Source: Ceratopteris richardii (taxonomy: Eukaryota > Streptophyta > Polypodiopsida > Polypodiales > Pteridaceae). Taken from it: a stretch of 64,000 nucleotides of DNA. The notes under the pieces are model-generated. The model was given only the letters and a program-made list of their open reading frames with translations. It was not told the DNA's origin and searched no databases. The stretch's first letter is position 1. Each line of letters starts with the position of its first letter. The translations under genes were made by a program, and so were the position numbers. Positions 35,310 through 44,741 of this stretch are shown piece after piece. The stretch spans positions 118,036,989 to 118,100,988 of the forward strand of contig CM035423.1 in the NCBI GenBank assembly GCA_020310875.1. The letters are read 5' to 3'.

Positions 35310-35492
35310 TGGACTCCCACTGGATTGCCACTGAGAATATTTGCTAACCACCCAAAAACTGTCAGAACAAATTTTGGTGACCATCAAAAGACCACCGGAC
35401 TAAATTTTGGTGACCACAAGAAAAATACCTGAATAAATTTTGGTGGCCACCAAAAAAAGTTTTGGTCATGCTCAAGGCTTGATTTTTTAATA
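35310..35492 (-). repeat. 5' LTR of copia A, outer part
   Basis: It aligns with 22240-22413 of the A 3' LTR (shared TTTTGGTGACCA words and CATGCTCAAGGCTTGATTTT). On the minus strand it starts TATTAAAAAATCAAGCC where the 3' LTR has TGTTGAAAATCAAGCC, so the terminal TG is now TA. GAATG at 35493-35497 is the outer target duplication. Confidence 0.88.
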
Positions 35493-35497
35493 GAATG

Positions 35498-36586
35498 TTC
35501 CATGATGCACAACGAAAGAGTGTAGTATTAACTAATCAAGCAACAAATCATTAAAGTACTTTCCTTTTCATGTGAGTACATATTAGTACTCAATTTCACC
35601 AAAGATACAAGTTAGTTTCTATTTTTCTTCTTTCTTTGATGTCCTGTGAAGGCAAGGAGACATTGTAAATTTTCGATCAAAGATTGGCACTTTATGATGG
35701 CTTAGATAGATGCTATTTATACTAAATCTTATTATAATGTTTTGGACTTTTTTGAGCAACAAATTGATTGGATTTTTTATATTTATATAAACAAACATAC
35801 TATGAATTTATATAGTATATCCATTGCATAAATTAGAAGAATATAGACTCATATTGGTGAAAATCTCTTTTTTCCTAATAACCATGATAGAATGTGTTCT
35901 TATCATGCAATCAATTTTTTTTCTTATATGAAAATGATAGTTTGCTTTATTGTATAACTATATAGGCAATAATCTTCTATGTACGGATTAATAGTAAATA
36001 AAATTGGTTATAGGTTGTGGAAGTAGATCGTAGATCATCACATATTTTCTCCATGTTTGATATTCTTTATGAATTAGAGCAAGAAGTGAAGATACTTGAT
36101 GAAATATATTAAATGAATGATATGGACATTGATTAAAAATAATAGATCATATTGTTAAGTGGTTATTTGATTCTAGTAATTGCAATGATGAAACCTTTAT
36201 GTATAATTAGTTTAATAAAATATTAAATGGTCTTGATTAGTATACCCCAAAGAATAATTGTAATATAAAACCGTATAGTACTCTAGGACTCAAACTAGAG
36301 ATAAATAAAAATAAATAACAGAGATATGATTGAAAACGTGTTTGAAAGAGCTTGATAGTAATATTTCATTGTAACTTACATCAAATCACATACATCATGG
36401 ATCTCGTAGATGATATATTTGACTAATATCATTCACAACATTACTTTCTTTAATAACTATCAAATTGATGTTTCTTTCTATGGATGTATGCATGCATGTG
36501 TGTATGTGTCAGCCAACTTTTATAACTATCAAAGGTTAAATCAATAAGCCATTGTGTTTGAAATAAATATTGTTTAGTCTTGGTTT
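35498..36586. other. AT-rich spacer, no gene seen
   Basis: No recognisable coding motif, LTR end or RNA gene. Short direct words only. Confidence 0.5.
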
Positions 36587-36813
36587 TGTTGATATATCTT
36601 GGTAGTGATGCATGTGAAGAAACTTAGGACTATGGATGTAATTTTTTCCCTTTTTAGAAGGTTTTTTCCCCGACCTGTATACATACCTATAACACTAATG
36701 GATCACTTATCTTTGTAAATTCACTTGGAAATACATACAGTATTTTGTTGTTCTCCAAAGATTCCTCTTCTTCCTTGTGTTGTGTGTGCTTGTGTAGACA
36801 TCAAACTCCAACA
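36587..36813 (+). repeat. 230-bp-type LTR of the copia E family, plus orientation
   Basis: It starts TGTTGATATATC and ends CTCCAACA. It aligns end to end with the reverse complement of 37079-37308 (shared ACTTAGGACT, GGTTTTTTCCCC, ACTTATCTTTGTA, CTTCTTCCTTGTGTTGT and GTGTGCTTGTG words). No matching 5-bp duplication flanks it (GGTTT and ATTCG), so it is not a simple solo LTR. Confidence 0.85.
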
Positions 36814-37078
36814 ATTCGCATTAGATAAGGTCATCACTTTTTCTAGGGCATCATCAACACCCCTCTTGTCTCAATCACATAATCATAGAAAAATTGGTGA
36901 GCATACTTGGGTGATAAAGAGTTCAAAATAGATTTGATTTTTGGCATCAGAATTTTGATTTGTTCAGCCTCCAAATGCACTATCACAATGACTATGTAGG
37001 CAATTTCATCCTTTTGTGCCAAACATATATGTAGTTTTTGGTTGGTAGGTACAAACACCTCAAACTGTGCTGCATGTC
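36814..37078 (-). pseudogene. Coding-like segment between two inverted LTRs, unidentified
   Basis: On the minus strand an open frame runs without a stop from the LTR edge for about 80 codons. It includes AAQFEVFVPTNQKLHI, AYIVIVIVHLEAEQ and SPKYAHQFFYDYVIETRG. After a one-base shift the other frame goes on as DDALEKVMTLSNAN to the second LTR. The composition and lack of stops in AT-rich DNA look like real protein-coding sequence. I recognise neither a retrotransposon domain nor a known family. It could be an exon of a host gene or a retrotransposon spacer. Confidence 0.45.
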
Positions 37079-37308
37079 TATTGGAGTTCGAGATCTGCAC
37101 AAGCACACAAACAACACAAGGAAGAAGAAGAAGAAGCTTGGAGCACAACACAACACTGAATGAATTAGCAAGTGAATACAAAGATAAGTAACACATTAGG
37201 GTTATAGTCGTATATACAAGCCAGGGGAAAAAACCTCCTAAAGAGGGAAGAAAGTGCCTTGACAGTCCTAAGTGTGTTCACAAACATTAGTATCAAAATA
37301 TATCAACA
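37079..37308 (-). repeat. 3' LTR of copia E, minus orientation
   Basis: On the minus strand it starts TGTTGATATATT at 37308, preceded by a polypurine-like ATAGGGGGTAT, and ends CTCCAATA at 37079 (CA to TA). The RNase H relic at 37430-37830 lies just upstream on the same strand, so this is the 3' LTR of that element. Confidence 0.88.
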
Positions 37309-37429
37309 AATACCCCCTATGAGTGATGTGGTGAACAAGCAATTGGCACTCATGTATAAGGTGGTGCCAAGCTATGTGGAGAGAGATCAATCCGTGAAAG
37401 GGAGTAAGCCCAAAGCTTTGTAGAAAGCG

Positions 37430-37830
37430 TAAAACTTCAACCTAGGTAGAGCCTTTGTGAAAAGTTCTACAATGTCATCCTGTGTCATATGCCAAACTAA
37501 TCTCTCCAGTAGAGAACCTCTCATTGACATAATAATAATGCACTTCAACGTGCTTTATGCATGCCCGGAACACAGGGTTCCTCGCAGTTACTAATGCATT
37601 CTGATTGTCCTTGAAGATGGTGGTGGAAGGGTATTGATGAACACCCTAATCATCCAAAAGGCATGTGATCCACACACACTCAACATTTGCTGTGAAAGTT
37701 TCCCTATAGTCAGCCTCACAACTAGAAGTGGCCACATTAGGTTGCTTCTCTCTCACCAAAGATATGCATGGGCTACCAAGCATGAAGCAAAATCCTCTGG
37801 TGGACACACAACTTGTTGAAAGTTTTGTAT
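37430..37830 (-). pseudogene. Copia E RNase H relic
   Basis: Minus-strand reading gives REKQPNVATSSCEADYRETF, NVECVWITCLLDDLG, DNQNALVTARNPVFRACIKH and VEVHYYYVNERFSTGEISLA. These match copia RNase H with its SSCEAEYR, DNQSA and KHIEVHYH signatures. Upstream the frame reads DVQFGAYSHTIELEIQNFQQ, which is not the usual RT sequence, so most of RT has been deleted. Stops and a frameshift near 37710 interrupt it. It represents a third copia lineage in the window. Confidence 0.87.
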
Positions 37831-38479
37831 TTCAAGCTCAATAGTGTGTGAATATGCCCCAAATTGAACATCCACATCATCCACAATCAAAGGAGGATGA
37901 TTTCCATGATTTGGAGGCATCAAATCATGCCTATAATGGAAGGAAGTTGGTTGAAGAAGATTTAGCTCACCTCTTGATGTGATTGGACCTCACTTTTTGA
38001 CATGTATATATTTTTTATTGGTTAAAGAGGTTGGCATGTGACCTTTAAAGTCTCTAATGAAATTTATTATGACTAAGAGTCATAGAAACACGTGCGCGAG
38101 CTACCTCCTTGCTTAAGCACACCCCCTACAAGCTATTCTCTGCATATTTTGTAGGGATCTCACTTTTTCATACTATATCTCTCTAGATGATCTTGGCAGA
38201 CCCCATGGTTTTGTAGTTTTTTTTCTCTTTCATTCCGAGTCCATTTGCAATGTATTTTGTCTTATTAAAAATCTTATAACTTCTACTTTGAGTGTTATAA
38301 GTCTCGAGTTTAGTGCCTATACTATGCAGAGAAATATCGAGATTAGTGTCTGTGTAGTTAGCTAATACTCTCTGAAGAGTCAAGTTATCTATTGTGTTGC
38401 AGCTAGTTGAGGCATCATCCAATATCCAAATGGAGTGATTTTACTCTCATTTGAAATCTCTCTAGGTCTACTTTTAGCT
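37831..38479. other. Junction between copia E and the 5' LTR of copia C
   Basis: No coding motif is visible after the E relic. Some of this must be the first part of the C 5' LTR, but C's 3' LTR is cut short, so the start cannot be placed. A perfect short inverted repeat CATGATTTG...CAAATCATG lies near 37900-37930. Confidence 0.4.
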
Positions 38480-38615
38480 TCAAGAGTCTTATTCTCAGTG
38501 TTTGCATGTACTCAGAGAAACCTAGAGAATACAAAACCTATGTTTGAAAAATTTTAGGATCTTAGAAGGGTTCATTTGCTTTCATTATGCACATAGGAGT
38601 GTTTATCCTCCAATA
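38480..38615 (+). repeat. 5' LTR of copia C, distal end
   Basis: It shares GCATGTACT, CCTATGT, TTTAGGATCTTAG and GAGTGTTTATCCTCCAA words in order with 43640-43752. It ends CCAATA where the 3' LTR ends CCAACA, so CA has become TA. The primer-binding site begins two bases later. Confidence 0.85.
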
Positions 38616-38616
38616 G

Positions 38617-38628
38617 TGGTATCAAAGC
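38617..38628 (+). other. Primer-binding site of copia C
   Basis: TGGTATCAAAGC, one change from the canonical TGGTATCAGAGC, separated from the LTR end by a single G as in A, B and D. Confidence 0.88.
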
Positions 38629-38804
38629 TATAAGTGGAGTATCAAAGAGACAAGAAGGAGCTACTAAAGTGAAGTGAAGATCTCATCAAAGTTTGAAGGA
38701 AAGAAGCAAAGAATGAGAATGTCAACAACAAGGGGAAAAAATACATCATCAAATCGAAGAAGAAACTTCATCAAGGGTGAGGTTCAAAAGATCTAGAAGG
38801 GACC

Positions 38805-38857
38805 ATGGCTAATCTCAATGCTCAAATTGAGAAGCTTGAAAAGGGAACTACCAACCT
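38805..38857 (+). pseudogene. Copia C gag, first 18 codons
   Basis: ATG at 38805 opens MANLNAQIEKLEKGTTNL, homologous to the start of A's gag. The frame is cut at 38857 by insertion X and resumes at 41849. Skipping X and one copy of its duplication restores the frame. Confidence 0.85.
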
Positions 38858-39280
38858 AGGTTGCATTATTCATTATTTGAGAATTAGTTTATTCGTGAAT
38901 AATTACGAAATTCTATAGCAAACCCTCATTATTTCATTGAATTATCTGATGCCACATCAGCTTATTTAAACATGAACGAATAATTTTTTCATGATAATTG
39001 GACAATTTTAAATCAAACGTGATTTCGATCGAAAACTTCTAGATCGAAATATGTTCAATCGAATACGTTCTCGTCTGAAACAAATTCGGTCGAATTATGT
39101 TTTATAAAAGAATACAACTAGACTTATTTTTTATAAGAGTTACTTTGTTTTTTATGAACTTATAGTGTCGTAGAAAGAACAAGTTATAAACTCTTGCTAT
39201 AAATATTAAGTACTTTAGTATTAAAATCATAAAGAAAAATATTTTTGTTTATGAATTGAAAACTAGTGTGATTTTTTGAC

Positions 39281-39760
39281 TCAACATTGATTCTTACTTC
39301 ACGATAGTATATGTATGTGTGTGTATGATTGTGATTTACCATGTATTGTGATTGTTTGAATCAATGTTGATTGTTACTTCACAATAGTATATGTATGTGT
39401 ATTTGAGTGTATAAGGGCAAATGAAATCTATTGTGATTTATTTGATTCAACATTGATTCTTACTTCAAAATAGTACATGTATGTGTGGGTATGGTTGTGA
39501 CTAAACATGTATTGTGATTGTTTGAATCAATATTGATTCTTACTTCACAATAGTATATGTATGTGTATTTGAGTGTATAATTGTGAATGAAATCTATTGT
39601 GATTGTTTGATTCAACATTGATTCTTACTTCACAATAGTATATGTATGTGTGTGTATGATTGTGATTATTTGAATCAATATTGATTCTTACTTCACAATA
39701 GTATGCATATGTGTATGTGTGTGTATGTTATATGATTGTAAGTGAAAATCTAATATGATT
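39281..39760 (+). repeat. Alternating A-B minisatellite inside X
   Basis: Units begin TCAAYRTTGATTSTTACTTC at 39281, 39361, 39447, 39527, 39612 and 39675. The lengths 80, 86, 80, 85 and 63 show two alternating variants. One has TGTGTGTGTATGATTGTGA after the shared block, the other TGTATTTGAGTGTATAA. This gives a higher-order period of about 166. The fifth unit lacks about 17 bases and the sixth fades into TG-rich sequence. Confidence 0.9.
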
Positions 39761-39914
39761 GTACATGTGCATGTGTATGTGTGTGTATGATTGTGAACTA
39801 AAAACTATTGTAATTGTTGGAAAAGGTTTTATGTTCATTTTAATGATTTAAAGGTTGAGAAGGTATTAATAAGTGAAGATCAAAGGCATCTAGGAAAATG
39901 CATATTAGCTAATA

Positions 39915-40005
39915 GAAGGTTCTTGTTGTATCGATTCAATACATCTTGACAAGTCCATAGATCTTCTTTAGGAAGTTGTATTGTATTGATACAACAAGAA
40001 CCTTC
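39915..40005. repeat. 18-bp perfect inverted repeat inside X
   Basis: GAAGGTTCTTGTTGTATC at 39915-39932 and its exact reverse complement at 39988-40005, 55 bases apart. The match continues imperfectly on the inner side (TCAATACA and TGTATTGA). Confidence 0.92.
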
Positions 40006-40659
40006 TGTTAGTTGAGATGTTGGCATCAAGACAATAGCATCAAGAGGGAATTTTTGGGAGGAACAAAATTGACTTGTTGACACAATATCATCAAGTAGGA
40101 CTTGTTATGGCCAAGTTTTGATAGAAATAGACTTTTGCACCTGATCCTTGGATACTTACGACAAAAAAGATTCAAATAAGTAAAAAAGATTTTACATTTT
40201 ATGATATAGTTTGCTATTTTTTCAAGCACATAATAATGAATTTTTATTTTTTTATATTTTTATAGATTATTTTGAAGGTTGATAGATTTCGAGCTGAGTA
40301 TGAAGGTAGAAATTTCCCATTAAAAAGCTCGATCATTAACTTGAATCATTTGAATGGGTATCAGACAAAGGTTCTCCTTTATTCAACTAGAATATAGGTT
40401 GGGAGGAGAGATATGTCTCTAGTAGGTGGTGGGAGGACTAGACGCAATGTGTAGATATACTTCAATCATACAAAAAATGCATATAGGTATGAAAGTCGAA
40501 AAAACACATGGTTTGAAAATACCATATGTGCATTTGTGCAGAGTTGGTCCTTGATGCATCAAGAACCCTTGTTCCTGACTTTACTTACTTGTACATGACT
40601 ATGAAGGCAGATAAGTTTTCTTGACTGCACTTTTTTTTTCAAGGCTCAAGTCGATTTAC

Positions 40660-41475
40660 TATGTGTATGTGCTTGTGCTTATGTATATATACGTATGCAT
40701 GTGTGTATGTATGTATACATATGCATGTGTGTATGAATGCATGTGAGTATGTATGCACATGTGTGTATGCATATGTATGTATGTATGTGTATGTGTGTCT
40801 ATACATGTGTCTATGTATGTATGCATATGCATGTGTATGCATATGTGTGTATGTATGCATGTGAGTGTATGTTTGTGTATGTATATGTGCAAGTATTCAT
40901 ATGTATATGCGTGTGTATATGTGTACATGTGCAAGTATCTATATGTGTATGTGTGTGTATGCATATGTGCGCATTTGTAAAGGTCTCTATATACATATCA
41001 TATATGTGTGCATTTGTGTATGTGTATATATGTGTGTATACATGTGTGTGTATGCATATGTGTGTATGTATGTGCATGTGTGTGTATGCATGTATCTATG
41101 TATGTATACATATGCATGTGTATGCATGTGTGTGTATATGTGTGTGTATGTATATGTGAAAGTATCTATATGTGTATGTGTATGTGTATATTTCTATGTG
41201 TGTGTATGATTTTGTGTGTATATGTGTATATGTATGTGTGTGTATATGTGCAAGTATCTATATGTGTATGTATATGTGTGTGTATGTATATGTGCAAGTA
41301 TCTATATGTTTATGTGTATGTGTATATGTCTATGTCTGTGTATGCTTTTGTGTGTATATGTGCATATGTGTCTATGTGTATATGTATGTGTGTGTGTGTG
41401 TATGTGTATATGTGTGCATGTTTGTGTGTGTATGCATATATGTGTATGTATGTTCATGTGTCACACATGCACATA
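40660..41475 (+). repeat. TATG/TGTA-rich microsatellite inside X
   Basis: About 800 bases of degenerate TATGTGTG/CATATG repeats. Tyr/Val/Cys/Met-rich (plus) and His/Thr/Tyr-rich (minus) frames here are artefacts. A block with GTGCAAGTAT-CTATATGTGTA recurs several times (about 40890, 40930, 41250 and 41295), giving a weak higher-order period. Confidence 0.9.
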
Positions 41476-41844
41476 CATACACACATACGCATACCTATAC
41501 TTTCAAATCTGCAAAACAAAAAAACTAATTTTACTTTTGAAGAAAAGTCTCTATGGTAGGATTAGATCTCTATAGACTCTCAAACAAGCATGTGCAAAAT
41601 GATTTTTTCAATCGAATGTAAAAATATTTATTCTTTTTTATTGGAAACAAGTTTTCAATTGAAAGAGCTTTTGATCGAAAAGTTTTTCGATCGAAAAACA
41701 TTTGTACGAAAAAAGTTTTCGATCGAAAGCCTTTCAATCAAAAGTTTATCCCTGTCTATTTTTTTTTAGTGTTTATATGGACAACCACGAATAAAACAAA
41801 CATATTCGGTATTTTTTAATTATTCGATCAAAAAAATGCAACCT

Positions 41845-42720
41845 ACCTTCCAACCATGGTGATTTAGAATAAGCAATTGTTTGATGGGAAAGGTTTGTGG
41901 GGACTCGTCGGTGGTGGAGAGCCAAAATATAGATGAGTTAAATCCAACCAATGGCCAGAGAAGAGCAGTAAGAGAGTGGGATGAAAGGGACAAAAGAGTC
42001 ATTTTTACTCTATCTTGGCATAGTAGCAACTCCATGATAAGACACATTCAAGATTTGGATACATCCAAGAAGGTGTGGGGGTGCTTGGAGAGATTGTACT
42101 CAACCTCCACAAAAGTTGGAGAAAATCAGCTCAAGAATTAGCAAAATAATCTTAGGAAAGGTCCCTCTCAAGGTAATAATGACTACATATTAAAGGTTAA
42201 AGAGCTTGCAGATGCATTAGGTTCAATTGGTTGTGCCCTAGATGACAATGATCTTGTAGCCCACACCCTAAGTGGACTAAGGGATGATGAAAAATGGAGG
42301 GCCTTCACAATTTCAGTGTATGTAAATGAATCTCTTCTTGATTTTGATCAAATAATCACTCTCATGGTGATAGAGAAGATGAACCTTGGTGGTCATAATG
42401 CCAAGAATAACCAAGGGCAATTGTTGTATGCAAGTAGAGGAAGAGGAAGACAAAATCGAGGTGATACAAGAGGAAGAGGAAGATATCAAGGCAACCAAGT
42501 AGGTCAAGGAAAATAAGAAAATGCAAGTCAAAGAGGTGAAAGAGCAACAAATAGAGGAAGAGATGCAAGATTTGGTTGAGGAGGCCAACCCACTTCAAAT
42601 GGATGTTTTGTATGTGGTAAGCCAAGTCATTTTGCAAATGAATGTTATCAAAGAGCTCAAAGACGAGGGAATCAAAGCAACAACAACAATTATAAAGGGC
42701 AAAGTAGCTATGTAAACACG
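41845..42720 (+). pseudogene. Copia C gag and nucleocapsid, remainder
   Basis: It resumes after X. It reads HIQDLDTSKKVWGCLERLYS, NDYILKVKELADALGSIG, DDNDLVAHTLSGLRDDEKWR and LLDFDQIITLMVIEKMNLGG, then an Arg/Gly-rich stretch. The zinc knuckle CFVCGKPSHFANEC at 42604-42645 is intact (CX2CX4HX4C). Stops replace codons at several places (for example 42139-42141 and 42514-42516) and an early frameshift lies near 41890. The order and motifs match copia A's gag. It is non-coding today. Confidence 0.9.
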
Positions 42721-43610
42721 TCATTCAGCCAAGGGAATGGTTATTTACTTGCCGTGAGGTATGGTGAAGATACAACTCAAGCTAGTGAAGATGTATGGTA
42801 TGTAGACAGCAGATGTGGCAATCATATGTCATGTTAGAAGGATATTTTTTAGTAATTTGCAGGTCCCAAAGCATCAAGGACATGTGGAAATAGGTGATAA
42901 CTTAGATCATACCATTAAACATGTGGGAGATATCAGCTTGGAAGGGAATCAAAGGGCAAAGTTCTTATGAGAGGTATTACATGTCCATACTATTACCAAA
43001 AACTTGATTTCAGTAGGCCAAATGGTAGAAAACGTCTATCAAGTTAGGTTCAATGAAAAAGGATGTTTTGTTGAGGATCCAAGGGTAGGTTTCAAGCTGA
43101 TAGCAAAAGGAAAAAGCAAGGGAGAATGTTCACAATGGATATAAATCAGCCACACCATTCCATGTATGTCATATATGGAGACAAGAGGATAGTAGATGTG
43201 GACCTATGGCATAAATGAATAGGTCATATCAACCTACAAAAGCTCAAGGAAATGCAAAGGAGGAGTTTGGTAAGATGCCTACCAAGTTTTACACCTAAAA
43301 CTTTGCATGAAATTTGTGTAGCTTGCCAACCAGGAAAACAATGAAGGTTGCCCTTCAAGAAGAGTAACTATGTGAGTGTGACTATTCTAGACATTCACAT
43401 GGATGTTTGGGGTCCAACAAGAGAATCATCACTTGCTAGAAATGGGTATTTTGTAACCTTCATTGATGAGGTTTCAAGAAAATTATGGTTCTATTGCATT
43501 AGGAACAAATCAGATGTGTTCCACTACTTCAAGAAATTCAAGGCATAAGTGGAGAAAGAGTCTGGCAAGTTTATCAAAATTTTGAGATCCGATGGAGGGG
43601 AGAGTACTCT
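42721..43610 (+). pseudogene. Copia C protease and partial integrase relic
   Basis: The protease site near 42797-42835 reads WYVDSRCGNHM, with Arg for the Gly of the DSG triad. Further on are ITKNLISVGQMVE-like sequence, the pre-integrase IGHINLQKLKEMQ, the integrase start GKQ-RLPFKKSN, DIHMDVWGPTRESSLARNG (first Asp kept), VTFIDEVSRKLWFYCIR and LRSDGG. At about 43607 the frame ends and LTR-like sequence begins, so the rest of pol was deleted. Confidence 0.88.
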
Positions 43611-43629
43611 TGCCTAATTTTAATTTGAT

Positions 43630-43752
43630 TATCAATCTCTACATGTACTTAGAAAAACTCAAAAAAGACAGAGCCTATGTCTGAAAAAATTTAGGATCTT
43701 AGGAGAGTTCATTTGCTTTCACTATGCACATAGTAGTGTTTATCCTCCAACA
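43630..43752 (+). repeat. 3' LTR end of copia C
   Basis: It matches the last 130 bases of the C 5' LTR, ending TTTATCCTCCAACA. Its upstream part was lost with RT and RNase H. The next 118 bases (43753-43870) match neither C nor D. Confidence 0.82.
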
Positions 43753-43870
43753 TGTGCGATAGCAACTAGCACATTTTGAGTAACAAAAACATGTAAATCT
43801 AGAAATAATGATCCCCCTTTGGGATAAAATAAACCAAGTACCCGGGTACTACTTGAGCAGTGAAATATTG

Positions 43871-44699
43871 CTTAATGCTCTAAACCTGGTAGGAATTAGA
43901 AACATTGCTTTTGTACATAGCAAATAGACGTAAGTACCTTGCTAATCCAAGTTAAAACACTTCAAATGATAAACTCAGCACTAAGAACCAGATTCATCGA
44001 TATCAGGAACATGCCTGCCATTCTCAGGGCTCTACAGAGATAAACGAGTGAGTAGTAAAATGCAGATATCTCCCAAACTAGAAATTCAATGACCATGAAA
44101 ATTTATATGCACACACTAGATGGTGAGAGAAATCCAATGCACATTATAACTCAGAAATAGATTGAGTAGAGCTTGAGATATGAGCTTCCGAAGTTACTGC
44201 TCTGAGTGAGTACAGCAAACAACAAAACAGAGAAGTAGAGAATGATGAATGTATAGATTCACATATAATTACAACGACATTGGCAATGAATATTTGCACA
44301 ATGGTAGTAGAATGATAGATCTATGGAGTAAGCTCTTCAATCTTTACAAAATGACATGAAGTGGTCACATACAACGCTTGTTAATCGCCTCTTCCTTCTT
44401 TCTCTTTTTATAGCTACTCTTGGAGGGAGTTTTGAATTCAAATTTGAATGGTTCCACCTAAAAGTGATCCCCAAAGTTAAAAATATTCCCTCAGCTCACT
44501 AATTCGTGGTCTTAGGTAGTTAGAGCCACGAGTTTGCTTTTTACATCATGGATGAGGTAAGCCATTCTTTTTCTTTTTTCTTTTTCACAATTACAAGAGA
44601 TAAAATGTACTCTTTTACAAGAGGTGTTCATCTGTCTTCACATATGGCTACAAATGAACATCATATCAAGCATGTAGGCTTGGGCTAGATGCATCAACA
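43871..44699 (-). repeat. 3' LTR of copia D, truncated
   Basis: Minus-strand start TGTTGATGCA at 44699, right after the polypurine tract. It matches 49190-50023 closely (AGTTAAAACACTTCAAATGA and many further words) and loses the match near 43871. The expected end, as in 48952-49190, is absent. Confidence 0.9.
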
Positions 44700-44710
44700 G
44701 ATCCCCCTCA
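44700..44710 (-). other. Polypurine tract of copia D
   Basis: On the minus strand TTGAGGGGGATC ends at the LTR start. Confidence 0.88.
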
Positions 44711-44741
44711 AGCCTAACATGCTTGGCCTCCAAATATATCT

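Larger units (their letters stand above)
21508..35492 (-). mobile_element. Copia A with nested insertions, 13,985 bp total
   Basis: A Ty1/copia retrotransposon on the minus strand. A perfect 5-bp target duplication GAATG lies at 21503-21507 and 35493-35497. The 3' LTR is 21508-22413. The 5' LTR is split into 27423-28117 and 35310-35492 by copia B. The internal region holds a primer-binding site, gag, protease, integrase, RT and RNase H in the usual copia order, all decayed, plus a solo LTR at 24134-24739. Removing the nested parts leaves an element of about 6.2 kb, a normal size. Confidence 0.9.
38858..41844. mobile_element. Insertion X: unclassified DNA-transposon-like element, 2,987 bp
   Basis: The ends are AGGTTGCATT at 38858 and AATGCAACCT ending at 41844, a perfect 10-bp terminal inverted repeat, extended imperfectly (TTTATTCGTG recurs in inverted orientation 30 and 50 bases in). 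The 4-bp sequence ACCT flanks both sides (38854-38857 and 41845-41848). Removing X plus one ACCT rejoins copia C's gag in frame, and copia A has the uninterrupted ACTACCAACCTT at the same place. Both subterminal regions (about 39020-39110 and 41610-41760) are rich in ATCGAAA words in both orientations. No transposase frame is visible, so it is non-autonomous. A 4-bp duplication does not fit hAT (8), Mutator (8-9), CACTA (3), PIF/Harbinger (3) or Tc1/mariner (2). Confidence 0.85.
38480..43752 (+). mobile_element. Copia C, split by insertion X
   Basis: A plus-strand Ty1/copia related to A. The 5' LTR ends at 38615 and shares its last 130 bases with 43630-43752, the end of the 3' LTR. Primer-binding site, gag, protease and a partial integrase follow. 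RT and RNase H are missing, because integrase at about 43607 runs directly into LTR sequence. The 2,987-bp insertion X divides gag. The start given is the first position alignable to the 3' LTR, and the true LTR start lies further left. Confidence 0.85.

Noticed and set aside
36587-36813. A simple solo LTR
   Set aside because: The flanking five bases (GGTTT and ATTCG) do not match, and an inverted partner lies nearby.
39281-39760. A CRISPR array
   Set aside because: The repeats are tandem and degenerate, without unique spacers, in a plant context.
40660-41575. Frames of up to 183 residues
   Set aside because: Artefacts of the TATG/TGTG repeat inside insertion X; not a transposase.
38858-41844. 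Insertion X as a Tc1/mariner element with a TA duplication
   Set aside because: Taking TA as the duplication leaves the gag of copia C out of frame; taking ACCT restores it and matches copia A.
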